DNA of 64,000 nt from Tritrichomonas musculus (lineage: Eukaryota; Parabasalia; Tritrichomonadida; Tritrichomonadidae), in assembly GCA_039105265.1 (NCBI GenBank), contig JAPFFF010000047.1, positions 372,001 to 436,000 of the forward strand. The letters run 5' to 3'. Below, one piece after another: positions 26,494-35,149 of this stretch. The position numbers and the translations under genes are program-made. Below the pieces are notes generated by a model, which saw nothing but the letters and a program-made list of their open reading frames with translations, was not told the DNA's origin and ran no database searches. Numbering within the stretch: the stretch's first letter is position 1; every line of letters begins with the position of its first letter.

Positions 26494-26895
26494 TTATGGA
26501 CTCAAAACTACATAATTATGAGGATGATTCACTTTTCTTGAACCGTTTAATGGATAAACTCTAACGATTCTAAAATATCCTCTCACTGCTCTAACCGAAC
26601 AATATTTTGGTAAATATTTATACAAAGCCATTTTTCCATTTGAGCCTTTGATAACGACAAGAAATTGTCCAGTAAGTCTTACCCTATGTCCTCGTAATTT
26701 TTTCATTATTTTAACTAAATTTTTATTAACATCTCCAGATAGCCAATTAAAGGCTATATCATTCATTTCTAATTTATCAGGAGATATCGTAAAATAATCA
26801 GCTTCTGCAGCTACATCCTGTAAATCATCTAAGAGATCCCCACGTAGATGAGGTTTAAATTTAAATTGACCTGTTTGAAACATAAATTTAGTCAT
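26494..26895 (-). CDS. Member of the W-helix-G paralogous family, 133 aa
   Basis: The ATG at 26895 is chosen (M-T-K-F-M-F-Q). An N-terminal strand (G-Q-F-K-F-K-P) is followed by F-N-W-L near residue 63, a helix, then R-L-T-G-Q-F-L-V-V and basic strands. The second half is rich in Arg/Tyr (R-A-V-R-G-Y-F-R-I-V-R), unlike the acidic members. Class C leader. Function unknown. Confidence 0.5.
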   Translation of the reverse strand: MTKFMFQTGQFKFKPHLRGDLLDDLQDVAAEADYFTISPDKLEMNDIAFNWLSGDVNKNLVKIMKKLRGHRVRLTGQFLVVIKGSNGKMALYKYLPKYCSVRAVRGYFRIVRVYPLNGSRKVNHPHNYVVLSP

Positions 26896-26967
26896 TAATA
26901 TTTTTTTAAGCAAAATAAAGAAAATAGAGGTAGATAAAATATTGAAAATTTTTTTTATTTAGGAAGG

Positions 26968-27399
26968 TTATGAATCACCAAAAATAGGGAGATAATAAGT
27001 TTGCAAAATCTGAGAGTATTTCAAATAATCATAAGAATGTAATTTGCTAATAATTTTTCCCAAAGGCCATTGATATGTCCTGTCAATTTTTTGTCTTTGT
27101 TCCTTGCATTTTTTCATTGCTTTTTCGACATCGTCTCGAAGTTTGGTCAGTTCTTGATTTTTATGCTGAAGTTCATATAAAGCTTTTTGTTCATCATCAT
27201 GAAAAGGCTCAACATTTTTGGCTGATAGATCAAGAATCTCTTGTTTCTTTGCTGGAATCAAACTTGATATTTCCCAACATTCCTGACTCAAATTTCGAAA
27301 TTCTTGATATTCATTCAAGATGTCATCACATATTTTTTTGAGTTCCTTGATGAATGAAATCTTCTCTATTGTTGAAGCTGGGGTATAGGAAGAATCCAT
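26968..27399 (-). CDS. Coiled-coil element protein, 143 aa
   Basis: ATG at 27399 preceded on the coding strand by a TTTCACTTTTTATTTTGG initiator. Residues 15-105 are a long coiled coil (I-K-E-L-K-K-I-C-D-D, L-R-D-D-V-E-K-A-M-K-K-C), followed by a Tyr-rich end (Y-D-Y-L-K-Y, Q-T-Y-Y). It is divergent from the surface-protein-like locus. Function unknown. Confidence 0.5.
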   Translation of the reverse strand: MDSSYTPASTIEKISFIKELKKICDDILNEYQEFRNLSQECWEISSLIPAKKQEILDLSAKNVEPFHDDEQKALYELQHKNQELTKLRDDVEKAMKKCKEQRQKIDRTYQWPLGKIISKLHSYDYLKYSQILQTYYLPIFGDS

Positions 27400-27442
27400 T
27401 CCAAAATAAAAAGTGAAATGTTCTTTGATATCAATAAAGAAA

Positions 27443-27583
27443 TTTCGCCTTGACGAATCACAAAAAAAAAGATAAAACGTAAAATCGTCCAGAACACATC
27501 ACTTTTCAATAAAGAGTTTTCGCCTTGACGAATCACAAAAAAAGATAAAACGTAAAATCGTCCAGAACACATCACTTTTCAAA
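27443..27583 (+). promoter_or_regulatory. Tandemly duplicated class B promoter (75-bp period)
   Basis: TTTCGCCTTGACGAATCACA followed by AAAAAGATAAAACG, AAAATCGTCCAGAACACATC and ACTTTTCAA occurs twice, at 27443-27509 and 27518-27583, almost unchanged. The second copy runs straight into the ATG at 27584. It is the only complete tandem promoter duplication I see in the window. Confidence 0.65.
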
Positions 27584-28930
27584 ATGTTGATTTTCACAAT
27601 CCTTCAGACCGTCATCAAATTTGGTCCTCCAGAGCATTGGCCAGAAAATGCTCCACCCGAAACAAAATTTATTCCATATACTGAATTTTACTCTTTTGAT
27701 ATATTGTGGAATGATTACGGTTATCAAAATACAAATTATGCAGAATCAGCATGGATTCTTCCTGTCAATCCATATGCTATCCAAGATGGTTATAGTGTGA
27801 TTGTCGGAAAAATTTCTGCATTAAAAATTTGGTTCCTTGGAGTATCAAATTATGAAGAATATGGGGAAGGAGATCTCGTTTTTGAATCCGATATTTCTGG
27901 TCATATTGGTGTTTCGTTTCATGAAAGAAGTCCATATCCTGCATCTCCTTTTTGGGTTTCTCACCTTTTATATTATCCTGGAGAATATCAAATATCGATC
28001 AGGACAAGAAATAAAAAACCTTTATCTATTGTCGGGATTTATTATATTCCTTATGTTTTACCGACAAAAACAAACACTCCCTCTTACGAATTTCTCACAA
28101 TCTGACAAATTCTCACAATCTGACAAGTTCTCACAATCTGACAAGTTCTCACAATCTGCCAAGTTCTCACAATCTGACAAATTTTCACAATCTGACAAGT
28201 TCTCACAATCTGACAAATTCTCACAATCAAACAAATTCTCACATTCTGACAAATTCTCACATCTGACAAATTCTCACAATCTGACAAGTTCTCACAATCT
28301 GACAAATTTACATCATCAAATAAATCATCATCAAATAAATTCTCATCATCAAATAAATTCTCTCCCTCTGACAAAAATATACAATCCAATAAATTTTCAG
28401 ACTCTCGAATCTTTTCTTCTTCCAATAACTTTTCGGAATCAACATCGTATCAAAACAATCTCAAAGACTCAAATTCATTTCCTTTATCGAAACCTTTCTC
28501 GGAATCAACATATCGAAGTACGTCCTCCTGTAAGGATGATATTTTTTTTCAATCTTCTAATTCTGATTCTAATTTCTTCTCTCTTTCTTTATTATTTTCT
28601 CAATCTTCTTTTGCAAATTTATTTGCGGAATCTACATCATCAAAATCCAATATAAAATTGATTTTATGTTTGTCGATACCGCTTGTTGTCTTTGTTATTT
28701 TGGTCATTATTATTGTGATAATATTAATGAAAAAAAGACAAAAATATCGAACCGAAAATGAAATCACAAATAGCTGTGATATTTGGAAAGATGACAAAAA
28801 AGATGATGATGACGATAATTTGGAGACTGTCATTGATAAAAATCTTCGAACAGGAAAAAATTATCATAATGAAATTGTCGGGGATGATGACCCTTTTGAA
28901 AATTCCTTTTTTACAGATTCAACTTCCTAA
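27584..28930 (+). pseudogene. Surface-protein-like locus of the element (looks broken)
   Basis: The locus has the layout of a membrane-anchored surface protein. A hydrophobic start is followed by a strand-rich head (about 27.6-28.1 kb) with many aromatic residues and Pro, then a Ser-rich stalk made of S-Q-S-D-K-F repeats and Ser/Asn-rich sequence. One strong hydrophobic segment, V-V-F-V-I-L-V-I-I-I-V-I, lies near 28.69 kb and is followed by basic residues and an acidic tail. It looks broken, with one or two breaks. An attachment or surface role is inferred from the layout only. Its duplicated promoter suggests strong expression when intact. Confidence 0.5.
28085..28320 (+). repeat. 18-bp tandem repeat (stalk of the surface-protein-like locus)
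   Basis: The unit is TTCTCACAATCTGACAAG, with about 12 copies carrying small variants (TGCCAAG, TCAAACAAA, ATTCTGAC). It passes into looser CATCATCAAATAAATT units to about 28365. It codes for six-residue S-Q-S-D-K-F blocks. Confidence 0.75.
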
Positions 28931-29171
28931 AATCATTTAATAAAACTTCTAACCTCTCTAAAACTATTTGATTTAGCTGATTTATAAAATTTTCATCATT
29001 TCTTTCTCTTGAGCGAAGTTCATCAATAAATAATCTGTCAAAAAGATCTCTCGAGAGCATAATAATATTTGTCATCCAATAATGTTTTGACCAAATTGTT
29101 TGTGCAAATCGCCATTCCAATATTAAATATAATATGTCTTTACAATTTTCTATTTCTTCTATATGATTCAT
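28911..29171 (-). CDS. Small helical element protein, 86 aa
   Basis: ATG at 29171 in an A/T-rich leader (class C). Helical throughout, rich in Leu, Ile, Arg and aromatics (E-W-R-F-A-Q-T-I-W, H-Y-W-M-T-N). The 3' end overlaps the end of the convergent locus to its left by about 20 bases. Function unknown. Confidence 0.45.
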   Translation of the reverse strand: MNHIEEIENCKDILYLILEWRFAQTIWSKHYWMTNIIMLSRDLFDRLFIDELRSRERNDENFINQLNQIVLERLEVLLNDFRKLNL

Positions 29172-29194
29172 TTTATCTTTATATTAAAAAATTT

Positions 29195-29710
29195 TTAGTC
29201 TAACAAATAATCTTTCGCTCTTAATTTATGCATTTTTTTGTTTTCTTCTGGAGTTAGTTCATAATCTTTTGCCTTTAAACTATGTGATTTACTCTTTCGT
29301 TTCCTGAGAGGTTTGTCATCATCCTCGACAATCTTTTTCTTATGTCTTCCGATTTTGCTGCAGCGAGCATATATATCTTGACTTTTTGTTTCTTTCTTCT
29401 TACAGGTTATTTTTGCAAAACTTTTTTCCGTATCTTTTGCCAAAACAGTTCCATTTTCTTTTGTGCCTTTTTTACCGATAATACATCCGCAAATAGATAA
29501 TTTTTTATATTGTCTTGCCTCACGATAAATTGGTCTGAGCTCTTCGATAAATTTGTCTAGCTTCACCCACTCAAAATATTCATAGGGGTCGATAAAATCA
29601 TCATTGTTAACAAACAACAAATCACTTATTGAGCTAAGATTATCTCTTTCCTCTGATGTAAGATGTCTTGAAAACCTCATTGTTGATTGAAGCGGCATGA
29701 AATGTGTCAT
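29195..29710 (-). CDS. Member of the W-helix-G paralogous family with basic tail, 171 aa
   Basis: The ATG at 29710 gives M-T-H-F-M-P-L-Q-S, matching L-P-L-x-S at the start of the members at 3147 and 31198. Y-F-E-W near residue 51 starts a helix, then S-I-C-G-C-I-I-G and strands. The last 60 residues are strongly basic (K-I-G-R-H-K-K-K, R-K-R-K-S-K-S), suggesting nucleic-acid contact. Class C leader. Function unknown. Confidence 0.55.
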   Translation of the reverse strand: MTHFMPLQSTMRFSRHLTSEERDNLSSISDLLFVNNDDFIDPYEYFEWVKLDKFIEELRPIYREARQYKKLSICGCIIGKKGTKENGTVLAKDTEKSFAKITCKKKETKSQDIYARCSKIGRHKKKIVEDDDKPLRKRKSKSHSLKAKDYELTPEENKKMHKLRAKDYLLD

Positions 29711-29763
29711 TTTTGAATTTTTTTGCGACAAAAAAATTTATTCTTTTTATTTTTGATTTTTTT

Positions 29764-30126
29764 TTAATACCTCGGATAATATTGTCTCCAGTGTATCGGA
29801 ACATCATCTTCAATAACTCTTCCATTTCTAACATAAAGCCTTCTTGGTTCACTATCTCCTCCATCTCCGATAAAACCTAATAACTCACCGCTTATTCTTG
29901 TTCTTATATCAGCATCATGCTTCATATAATCTGCAATTACATCAAGGGATTTGACTACTTTATTATAACTTATCCAATTATATTCGTCAACATAAAGTGC
30001 TGCTCCATCAGAAGTAAAAACATCATTTGGTAAATCTTGAAGTCTTTCCATATCAGTACTATTTATTGGAGGTGAGAAGTGTAAATTACATTTGCATACG
30101 AGAATTTTTTCTCCCATTTTTTTCAT
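29764..30126 (-). CDS. Member of the W-helix-G paralogous family, 120 aa
   Basis: The ATG at 30126 is chosen because an A-rich class C leader precedes it; an ATG three codons on (30117) and longer N-terminal versions overlapping the upstream gene are possible. The family layout is clear: L-V-C-K-C-N-L-H-F strand, Y-N-W-I near residue 48, a helix with D-V-I-A-D-Y-M-K, then I-S-G-E-L-L-G-F-I-G and a charged strand. It ends W-R-Q-Y-Y-P-R-Y. Function unknown. Confidence 0.55.
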   Translation of the reverse strand: MKKMGEKILVCKCNLHFSPPINSTDMERLQDLPNDVFTSDGAALYVDEYNWISYNKVVKSLDVIADYMKHDADIRTRISGELLGFIGDGGDSEPRRLYVRNGRVIEDDVPIHWRQYYPRY

Positions 30127-30148
30127 TTTTAAAAAAAAATTTAGCATT

Positions 30149-31198
30149 TTAAAACTCATAATTATCATTCATATATTCATCTATATTTTGCCATTCATAT
30201 GTATCATCATTATTATTATTTTGATTAAACCAACCATCATCTATTTCGAGTCCTGGCTTCTTATGAGTCTTTAAATATTGTTGTCTAGCTTTATTAATTT
30301 TCTCTTTTGTCTTCTTATTTTGAACTTTTGGACTTTTGATAACTTTCTTTTTCTTAACAATCTTCTTCTTTTTCTTTCTTCGAAGAGGAGCTTCTGCAGC
30401 TCTCCGAGGAGGACTGATAGGAGGAGGCATAGCATCTTGATCAGAATCAGATTCGTTATCAGGAGCTTGTCTAATATCATCTCCGTCCCAATGTCTTGGC
30501 ATACCGTCATCTGAATCACTTTCTGGATTACTATCATCTAGATTATCAAAATTATATAGATCATTATCATCTCCTCCAATATTATCATCAGAAGAATTAA
30601 AATCTGGTATATCATCGAGTCTTCTTTGTTGTTGTTGTTGTTGTCTTCGTCTTTGATTTTGATTTTGAACATTCCAATTTTCAATATCATATTCTGTTAA
30701 ATCTTTATTTTTGACTCTCTGAACTTGTCGACATCTTATTTCGATATTGTTTATTTGAGCTTCTCCTTTTTTGATTTGGATTTTGACACCTTGTCTTTGA
30801 TGAAATAATCCTGTGTTATGATCTTTATCTCCAAATAATCCATATATCATTCCAAAAACAGTTATCTTCTTTTTTTTACAAAATTCAGCAAAATTATTAC
30901 AGCTATCAAGAAATAAATCTGCAATTTTCCATTCGTAAGTATCAACAAAAATTCGAATTTTTGGATAGCGCTGAGGTCCATGTCTTCTGTTTTGAGCTCT
31001 TCTTTCTGGAGCTCTGTTTTGAGGATTTCTTTCTGATTCTGGGATTATAAAAACATCATTAGGATTTTTTCCTAAATCTTCTTCCAAAATTAATTCTGGA
31101 CACCAAGTAGCTCTATCATCAGAGTCTCTTATTTTATTAACTCCTCTTCGAACATAAAGAGAACTCTCAAGAGGTAAAAAATATTTGTCTTTTGGCAT
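30149..31198 (-). CDS. Large member of the W-helix-G family with charged tail, 349 aa
   Basis: ATG at 31198. Residues 1-165 hold the family layout: L-P-L-E-S at 8-12, T-Y-E-W near 89, helix, then V-F-G-M-I-Y-G-L-F-G. A Gln-rich run (R-R-Q-Q-Q-Q-Q-Q), a Asp/Asn/Ser-acidic stretch, a Pro patch and a Lys-rich block (K-K-K-K-I-V-K-K-K-K) follow, ending acidic. Domain order parallels the 788-aa protein at 3147, so these two are probably closest relatives. Function unknown; a scaffold or DNA-condensing role is possible. Confidence 0.6.
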   Translation of the reverse strand: MPKDKYFLPLESSLYVRRGVNKIRDSDDRATWCPELILEEDLGKNPNDVFIIPESERNPQNRAPERRAQNRRHGPQRYPKIRIFVDTYEWKIADLFLDSCNNFAEFCKKKKITVFGMIYGLFGDKDHNTGLFHQRQGVKIQIKKGEAQINNIEIRCRQVQRVKNKDLTEYDIENWNVQNQNQRRRQQQQQQRRLDDIPDFNSSDDNIGGDDNDLYNFDNLDDSNPESDSDDGMPRHWDGDDIRQAPDNESDSDQDAMPPPISPPRRAAEAPLRRKKKKKIVKKKKVIKSPKVQNKKTKEKINKARQQYLKTHKKPGLEIDDGWFNQNNNNDDTYEWQNIDEYMNDNYEF

Positions 31199-31247
31199 AA
31201 AAAATTATATTTCAAAAAATTTAAAATAAAAAAATTTAATTGTTTAT

Positions 31248-32831
31248 TTATTTATTAATTTTGAGAAGTCTTTGAGGTAATCGTTCTTGGGAATTGTTCT
31301 TTTTGAACGGAGGCTTTTCTCTAAATATTAATGAACCGACATCAGTATTCACAGCTGGATTTGCATTGCTGGTTAAATAATTTTTGATCCGAATCTTTCT
31401 CTTTCTCTTTTCTTTTATTTCTTCTTCTTCCTCCTCAGATGAAGATTGGGAATTTTGCATAACTATTTTTTGTGCTTCCTTGACCACAGGACGAATATTT
31501 CCTTGCTGATATTCATGCAGTAATATGAGCTTCTTCTTGATAGAGTCACATTGTTTCTTTACATCATCTGGGACAGGACAAGGTCTTCTCCAATCTGCAG
31601 CATGACGAACTAAATCTGTCACTATTTGTCCAGCTCCTTCAAAAATCCCAGTTAAATTATTTATCCAGTCTTGGAGGTAGATATCTCCTTTCAAGGTCCA
31701 AAAATTCCTGTCCATGGCTCTCATCTTCTTTTGTCCCTTATAATAGGCCTGTAGTAAATCCTTCCATGCTGTCCTCGTAAATGTTGACCCAATCCTGACG
31801 GGATGGTCTGACTGGATGCTTTCGTCCTTTGAATAACCCAACCAAGCTAAGTCTAATGGGGAAAAAGGTTCAAAAACTACAGGGTCTATGGTCTGGTCGT
31901 CCTTAAGAACTTCCCTGTGAAAGACGATATGGTAGTGGATAATGAACAAAAAGGCCTGGAACATATCCCATCTTCCATTATTAGAGTTCAAAAATTTCTC
32001 TAGTCTTTCCTCGTTGCCAGGTTGAAAAAGACGAAGCCTGTTATCACATTGAGCATTATCTAGAGTCAAGAGTCCAGGGTAAAGTCTCATAAGATGATCC
32101 CAAGGAGCCCAAATATCAAAGTTTGGTTTCGGAATTTTCTCATCGTCAGGGACAACATAATATCGAGAAAATTTTTGGATAATTTCATTCGGAGTTGGAA
32201 CATTTCCAGTTTTTTCTGCTTCTTTCTCTTGGAGTTCATGGATGACCTGGGACATAGTGTTTGCTACATCTTGAGAGATGATATTTACAGCATCATTTAA
32301 AATTTTGTCGTCTTCGTCATTCTTTTGGACTTCTTGGATGACATTCTCTGAGAGTTCATTAACTTCATTCTGGATCAGATCGGGCAATTTTTTTGTAATT
32401 TCCTGGCTGACTGCTGCTACTGCTGGTTCCATTTCCTCAACATCAGAATCAGATGGAAGATGCTGTGATGGCTGAGAACTTTTTTGTTTCTGCTGATCTG
32501 GGACTTTCATTAAAGCATCAAGAAATGGATCTCCATCTTGATCATTTTCTAGATGATTAGATTCATCATCTTCTGGATTGTCATAATAAACAGGGGAAGC
32601 ATGGATTTCTGGAGCTTTCTTAGGTTGAGTAAAATCCTCGAGATGTTCCATAGGATCTTGTTCTTGATCTTGATCTTGATCTTGATCATTAGATGTTGCT
32701 GATGGAGCAGGAACGCTGATATGGGTACCGGATCGAGTTGATGGAGCTGGTGTTGATGCTGGGTCTATCAACCTTGTTAGGACTCTTCTAGGCTGGACTG
32801 GTCCAAGGATAGATGGTAGTTGTTTTTGCAT
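31248..32831 (-). CDS. Unrecognised large element protein, 527 aa
   Basis: The ATG at 32831 (M-Q-K-Q-L-P-S-I-L-G-P) is the first real start and follows a TTTGACTTCATTTTTCATTTT leader. Residues 1-160 are Pro/Ser/Asp/Gln-rich and disordered, with a D-Q-D-Q-D-Q run. Residues 165-220 form acidic helices, and 230-440 look globular with many Trp (D-I-W-A-P-W-D-H-L, A-D-W-R-R-P-C-P). The end is an acidic E-E-E-E-E-E run and then basic. G+C is higher than in neighbours. No family recognised; size and a folded C-terminal core suggest a key particle or DNA-handling protein, but I cannot show it. Confidence 0.6.
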   Translation of the reverse strand: MQKQLPSILGPVQPRRVLTRLIDPASTPAPSTRSGTHISVPAPSATSNDQDQDQDQEQDPMEHLEDFTQPKKAPEIHASPVYYDNPEDDESNHLENDQDGDPFLDALMKVPDQQKQKSSQPSQHLPSDSDVEEMEPAVAAVSQEITKKLPDLIQNEVNELSENVIQEVQKNDEDDKILNDAVNIISQDVANTMSQVIHELQEKEAEKTGNVPTPNEIIQKFSRYYVVPDDEKIPKPNFDIWAPWDHLMRLYPGLLTLDNAQCDNRLRLFQPGNEERLEKFLNSNNGRWDMFQAFLFIIHYHIVFHREVLKDDQTIDPVVFEPFSPLDLAWLGYSKDESIQSDHPVRIGSTFTRTAWKDLLQAYYKGQKKMRAMDRNFWTLKGDIYLQDWINNLTGIFEGAGQIVTDLVRHAADWRRPCPVPDDVKKQCDSIKKKLILLHEYQQGNIRPVVKEAQKIVMQNSQSSSEEEEEEIKEKRKRKIRIKNYLTSNANPAVNTDVGSLIFREKPPFKKNNSQERLPQRLLKINK

Positions 32832-32945
32832 TCGAGCAAAATGAAAAATGAAGTCAAATCTCGGTGATGTGCTTCGATAAGATAATTTGAGAGGACGCTC
32901 ACTTTTTGTGAAGACTCCTTTCCGGCCTTTTCCGGTAGCTGTCAA

Positions 32946-33160
32946 AAAAGTAAGAATTTTTGCCTCAACTCAGATAAAAATTTTTGCCTCAGCTAATGTG
33001 CATAGAAAAAGTAAGAATTTTTGCCTCAACTCGGATAAAAATTTTTGCCACTTACCGGGCTCAGAAAAAGTAAGAATTTTTGCCTCAACTCAGATAAAAA
33101 TTTTTGCCTCAACTCAGATAAAAATTTTTGCCTCAACTCAGATAAAAATTTTTGCCTCAG
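32946..33160 (+). repeat. Class A box fragments in a 24-bp tandem repeat
   Basis: AAAAAGTAAGAATTTTTGCC occurs three times (about 32946, 33007, 33066), mixed with about six CTCAGATAAAAATTTTTGCC units. The array looks grown from the distal half of the class A promoter. Confidence 0.6.
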
Positions 33161-33161
33161 C

Positions 33162-33540
33162 GAATTCAATAAGCTCTATTAAAAACTGAGATTCAATAAG
33201 CTCCTTCAAAAAGCCGAATTCAATAAGCTCCTTCAAAAAGCCGAATTCAATAAGCTCCTTCAAAAAGCCGAATTCAGAGAGATGACTCAAAAACTGAGAT
33301 TCAATGAGCCTTATCAAAAAGCCGAATTCAATAGGCTCTATCAAAAAGCCGAATTCAATAAGCTCCTTCAAAAAGCCGAATTCAATAAGCTCTATCAAAA
33401 AGCCGAATTCAATAAGCTCCTTCAAAAACTGAGATTCAGAGAGATGACTCAAAAACTGAGATTCAATAGGCTCTATCAAAAAGCCGAATTCAATAAGCTC
33501 CTTCAAAAACTGAGATTCAATAAGCTCCTTCAAAAAGCTC
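33162..33540 (+). repeat. 27-bp tandem repeat array 1
   Basis: The unit is AATTCAATAAGCTCCTTCAA plus AAAGCCG, about 14 copies, with a recurring variant ending ACTGAGATT and a shorter GAGAGATGACTC variant. Open frames on both strands here are by-products of a unit length divisible by three. Confidence 0.75.
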
Positions 33541-33670
33541 GCAGCCGGCTTGTGATTAGGCATCAAAAAAGTAAGAATTTCTCCCCCTCAGAAAAAGTTC
33601 ATCTGTCAAGAACAAAGCAAAGCTCCGGCTTTCTATGAAAGACCCAAGCTACGCTTGCGGTAGCATTGTC

Positions 33671-33748
33671 AAAAAAGTAAGAATTTCTGCCCCTCAAAAA
33701 GTGGACGTGCCCTGTCAGGACATATCACCACTTCATCACTTCATTTTT
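33671..33748 (+). promoter_or_regulatory. Class A promoter module
   Basis: AAAAAAGTAAGAATTTCTGC, CCCTCAAAAAGTGGACGTGC, CCTGTCAGGACATATCACC and ACTTCATCACTTCATTTTT precede the ATG at 33756. It is the mirror match of the minus-strand modules at 19011 and 20204. Confidence 0.65.
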
Positions 33749-33755
33749 ATTTCGA

Positions 33756-34022
33756 ATGTCTAGAACAAAGTTCCCAGGAAGCCTTGTTATGAAATACGAA
33801 TCTGAATGCAATAAAGAACTTAGAAATCTCTTCCCAGACGGTATCGAATTCAAAGACTTTTTAGACCTCGCTTACTATGTTTCTTTACGAACCAACAGAC
33901 CATTATCAAGAGAAGACAAAAGGTCTAATTACTATCTCAATGTCTGGTTCTATATGAATGACGACGTTTCTATTGATGCAGCTAAAGAATACATCAAAGA
34001 ACAAGAACAAAAAGGTAATTAA
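33756..34022 (+). CDS. Small element protein, cassette 1, 88 aa
   Basis: ATG just after the class A initiator. The protein mixes helix and strand, has a basic start (M-S-R-T-K-F-P-G-S), a central F-K-D-F-L-D-L-A-Y-Y and W-F-Y-M-N-D-D. It ends in a Gln/Lys helix. The stop TAATAAACATTTC opens the shared 3' module. Sequence resembles neither other cassette gene. Function unknown. Confidence 0.55.
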   Translation: MSRTKFPGSLVMKYESECNKELRNLFPDGIEFKDFLDLAYYVSLRTNRPLSREDKRSNYYLNVWFYMNDDVSIDAAKEYIKEQEQKGN

Positions 34023-34080
34023 TAAACATTTCTTTTTTTTATTTTTTTATTTATTTTTTTCTTTTTAGTCTTTTAATCTA
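34020..34080 (+). terminator. Shared 3' module of the cassette genes
   Basis: TAATAAACATTTC, a long T-rich run, then TTTTTAGTCTTTTAATCTAT. The same module follows the stops at 34812 and 36104 (about 34810-34870 and 36102-36170). It holds the trichomonad TAAA poly(A) context at the stop; the T-rich part may aid 3' end formation. Confidence 0.5.
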
Positions 34081-34094
34081 TTTGAGTATATAAT

Positions 34095-34405
34095 TCAATA
34101 AGCTCTATCAAAAACTGAGATTCAATAAGCTCCTTTAAAAACTGCGATTCAATAAGCTCTATCAAAAAGCCGAATTCAATAAGCTCTATCAAAAAGCCGA
34201 ATTCAATAAGCCTTATCAAAAAGCCGAATTCAATGAGCCTTATCAAAAAGTCGAATTCAATGAGCCTTATCAAAAAGCCGAATTCAATGAGCCTTATCAA
34301 AAAGCCGAATTCAATGAGCTCTATCAAAAAGCCGAATTCAATGAGCCTTATCAAAAACTGAGATTCAATAAGCTCTATCAAAAACTGAGATTCAGAGAGG
34401 TGTCT
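34095..34405 (+). repeat. 27-bp tandem repeat array 2
   Basis: Same unit type as 33162-33540 (AATTCAATGAGCCTTATCAA plus AAAGCCG), about 11 copies, ending with AGAGAGGTGTCTC. Units here favour GAGCCTTATC over GAGCTCCTTC, so each array has homogenised separately. Confidence 0.75.
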
Positions 34406-34457
34406 CAAAAAAGTTCAACGGCCAGATTGAGCCTCAAAAAGCTCCCTGGCAAATACC

Positions 34458-34535
34458 AAAAAAGTAAGAATTTCTGCCCCCTCAAAAAGTGGATAAGGCA
34501 AGGTTAACGGCTTCTTCAGCTCATCACTTCATTTC
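34458..34535 (+). promoter_or_regulatory. Class A promoter module
   Basis: AAAAAAGTAAGAATTTCTGC, CCCCTCAAAAAGTGGATAAG, GCAAGGTTAACGGCTTCTTC and AGCTCATCACTTCATTT precede the ATG at 34549. It is almost identical to 35772-35850. Confidence 0.65.
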
Positions 34536-34548
34536 GATTTCAAACACG

Positions 34549-34812
34549 ATGTCAACCTGGAGAACAGAAGCCGCAGTTGATGGATTCGATAAAACATACG
34601 CATCTTACATCGATTTACGAAACGCTATACTCGCAGATAACGACGCATACGAAAATCAAATTAACATCTATACAGCGATTCAAAATCCTACAGACGACCA
34701 AAGCTACGAACTATTCAATCTTGTACAGCGCTACGATGAAAATTTAATATACATACAGAATCTCAACGACGATATTCGTGAGATGAATCAATATTTAATA
34801 CAGCATGAATAA
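34549..34812 (+). CDS. Small element protein, cassette 2, 87 aa
   Basis: The ATG at 34549 (M-S-T-W-R-T-E) lies after the class A initiator; the longer open frame would start at a non-ATG codon inside the promoter. Helical and acidic, rich in Asn, Asp and Tyr, no Cys, a Q-N-L-N-D-D-I-R-E-M helix near the end. Function unknown. Confidence 0.55.
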   Translation: MSTWRTEAAVDGFDKTYASYIDLRNAILADNDAYENQINIYTAIQNPTDDQSYELFNLVQRYDENLIYIQNLNDDIREMNQYLIQHE

Positions 34813-34899
34813 ACATTTAATATTTTAAATACTTCTTTTTAATTTTTTTCTTTTAGTCTTTTAATTTTTTGAGAAGGCCTATAGAAAAAAGGCTTATAG

Positions 34900-35065
34900 T
34901 ATTCAGAGGAAGCTCAGAACTTCGATTATCAGTTTGAGAGGAAGCTCAGAACTTCGATTATCACATTCAGAGGAAGCTCAGAACTTCGATTATCACATTC
35001 AGAGGAAGCTCAGAACTTCGATTATCAGTTTGAGAGGAAGCTCAGAATTTCGCTTATCACATTCA
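34900..35065 (+). repeat. 32-bp tandem repeat
   Basis: Unit GAGGAAGCTCAGAACTTCGA followed by TTATCACATTCA, about five copies, alternating with a TTATCAGTTTGA variant. Confidence 0.7.
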
Positions 35066-35149
35066 GAGGAAGGTCTCAAATGCATTCAAATCTCTGCGTC
35101 TTTGTCAAAGAGGAATAGGCGCCTTCTCAATAAGCTCAAAGGCCAGATT

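Noticed and set aside
28058-28425. Minus-strand frames D-C-E-N-L-S and similar
   Set aside because: Antisense of the 18-bp repeat; low complexity only.
33138-33566. Minus-strand repeat frame E-F-G-F-L-K-E-L-I, and its plus-strand counterpart
   Set aside because: A 27-bp unit without stops keeps frames open on both strands; no supported start or promoter before either.
34073-34408. Second minus-strand repeat frame of 111 codons
   Set aside because: Same cause as the first array; the frame ends at array edges.
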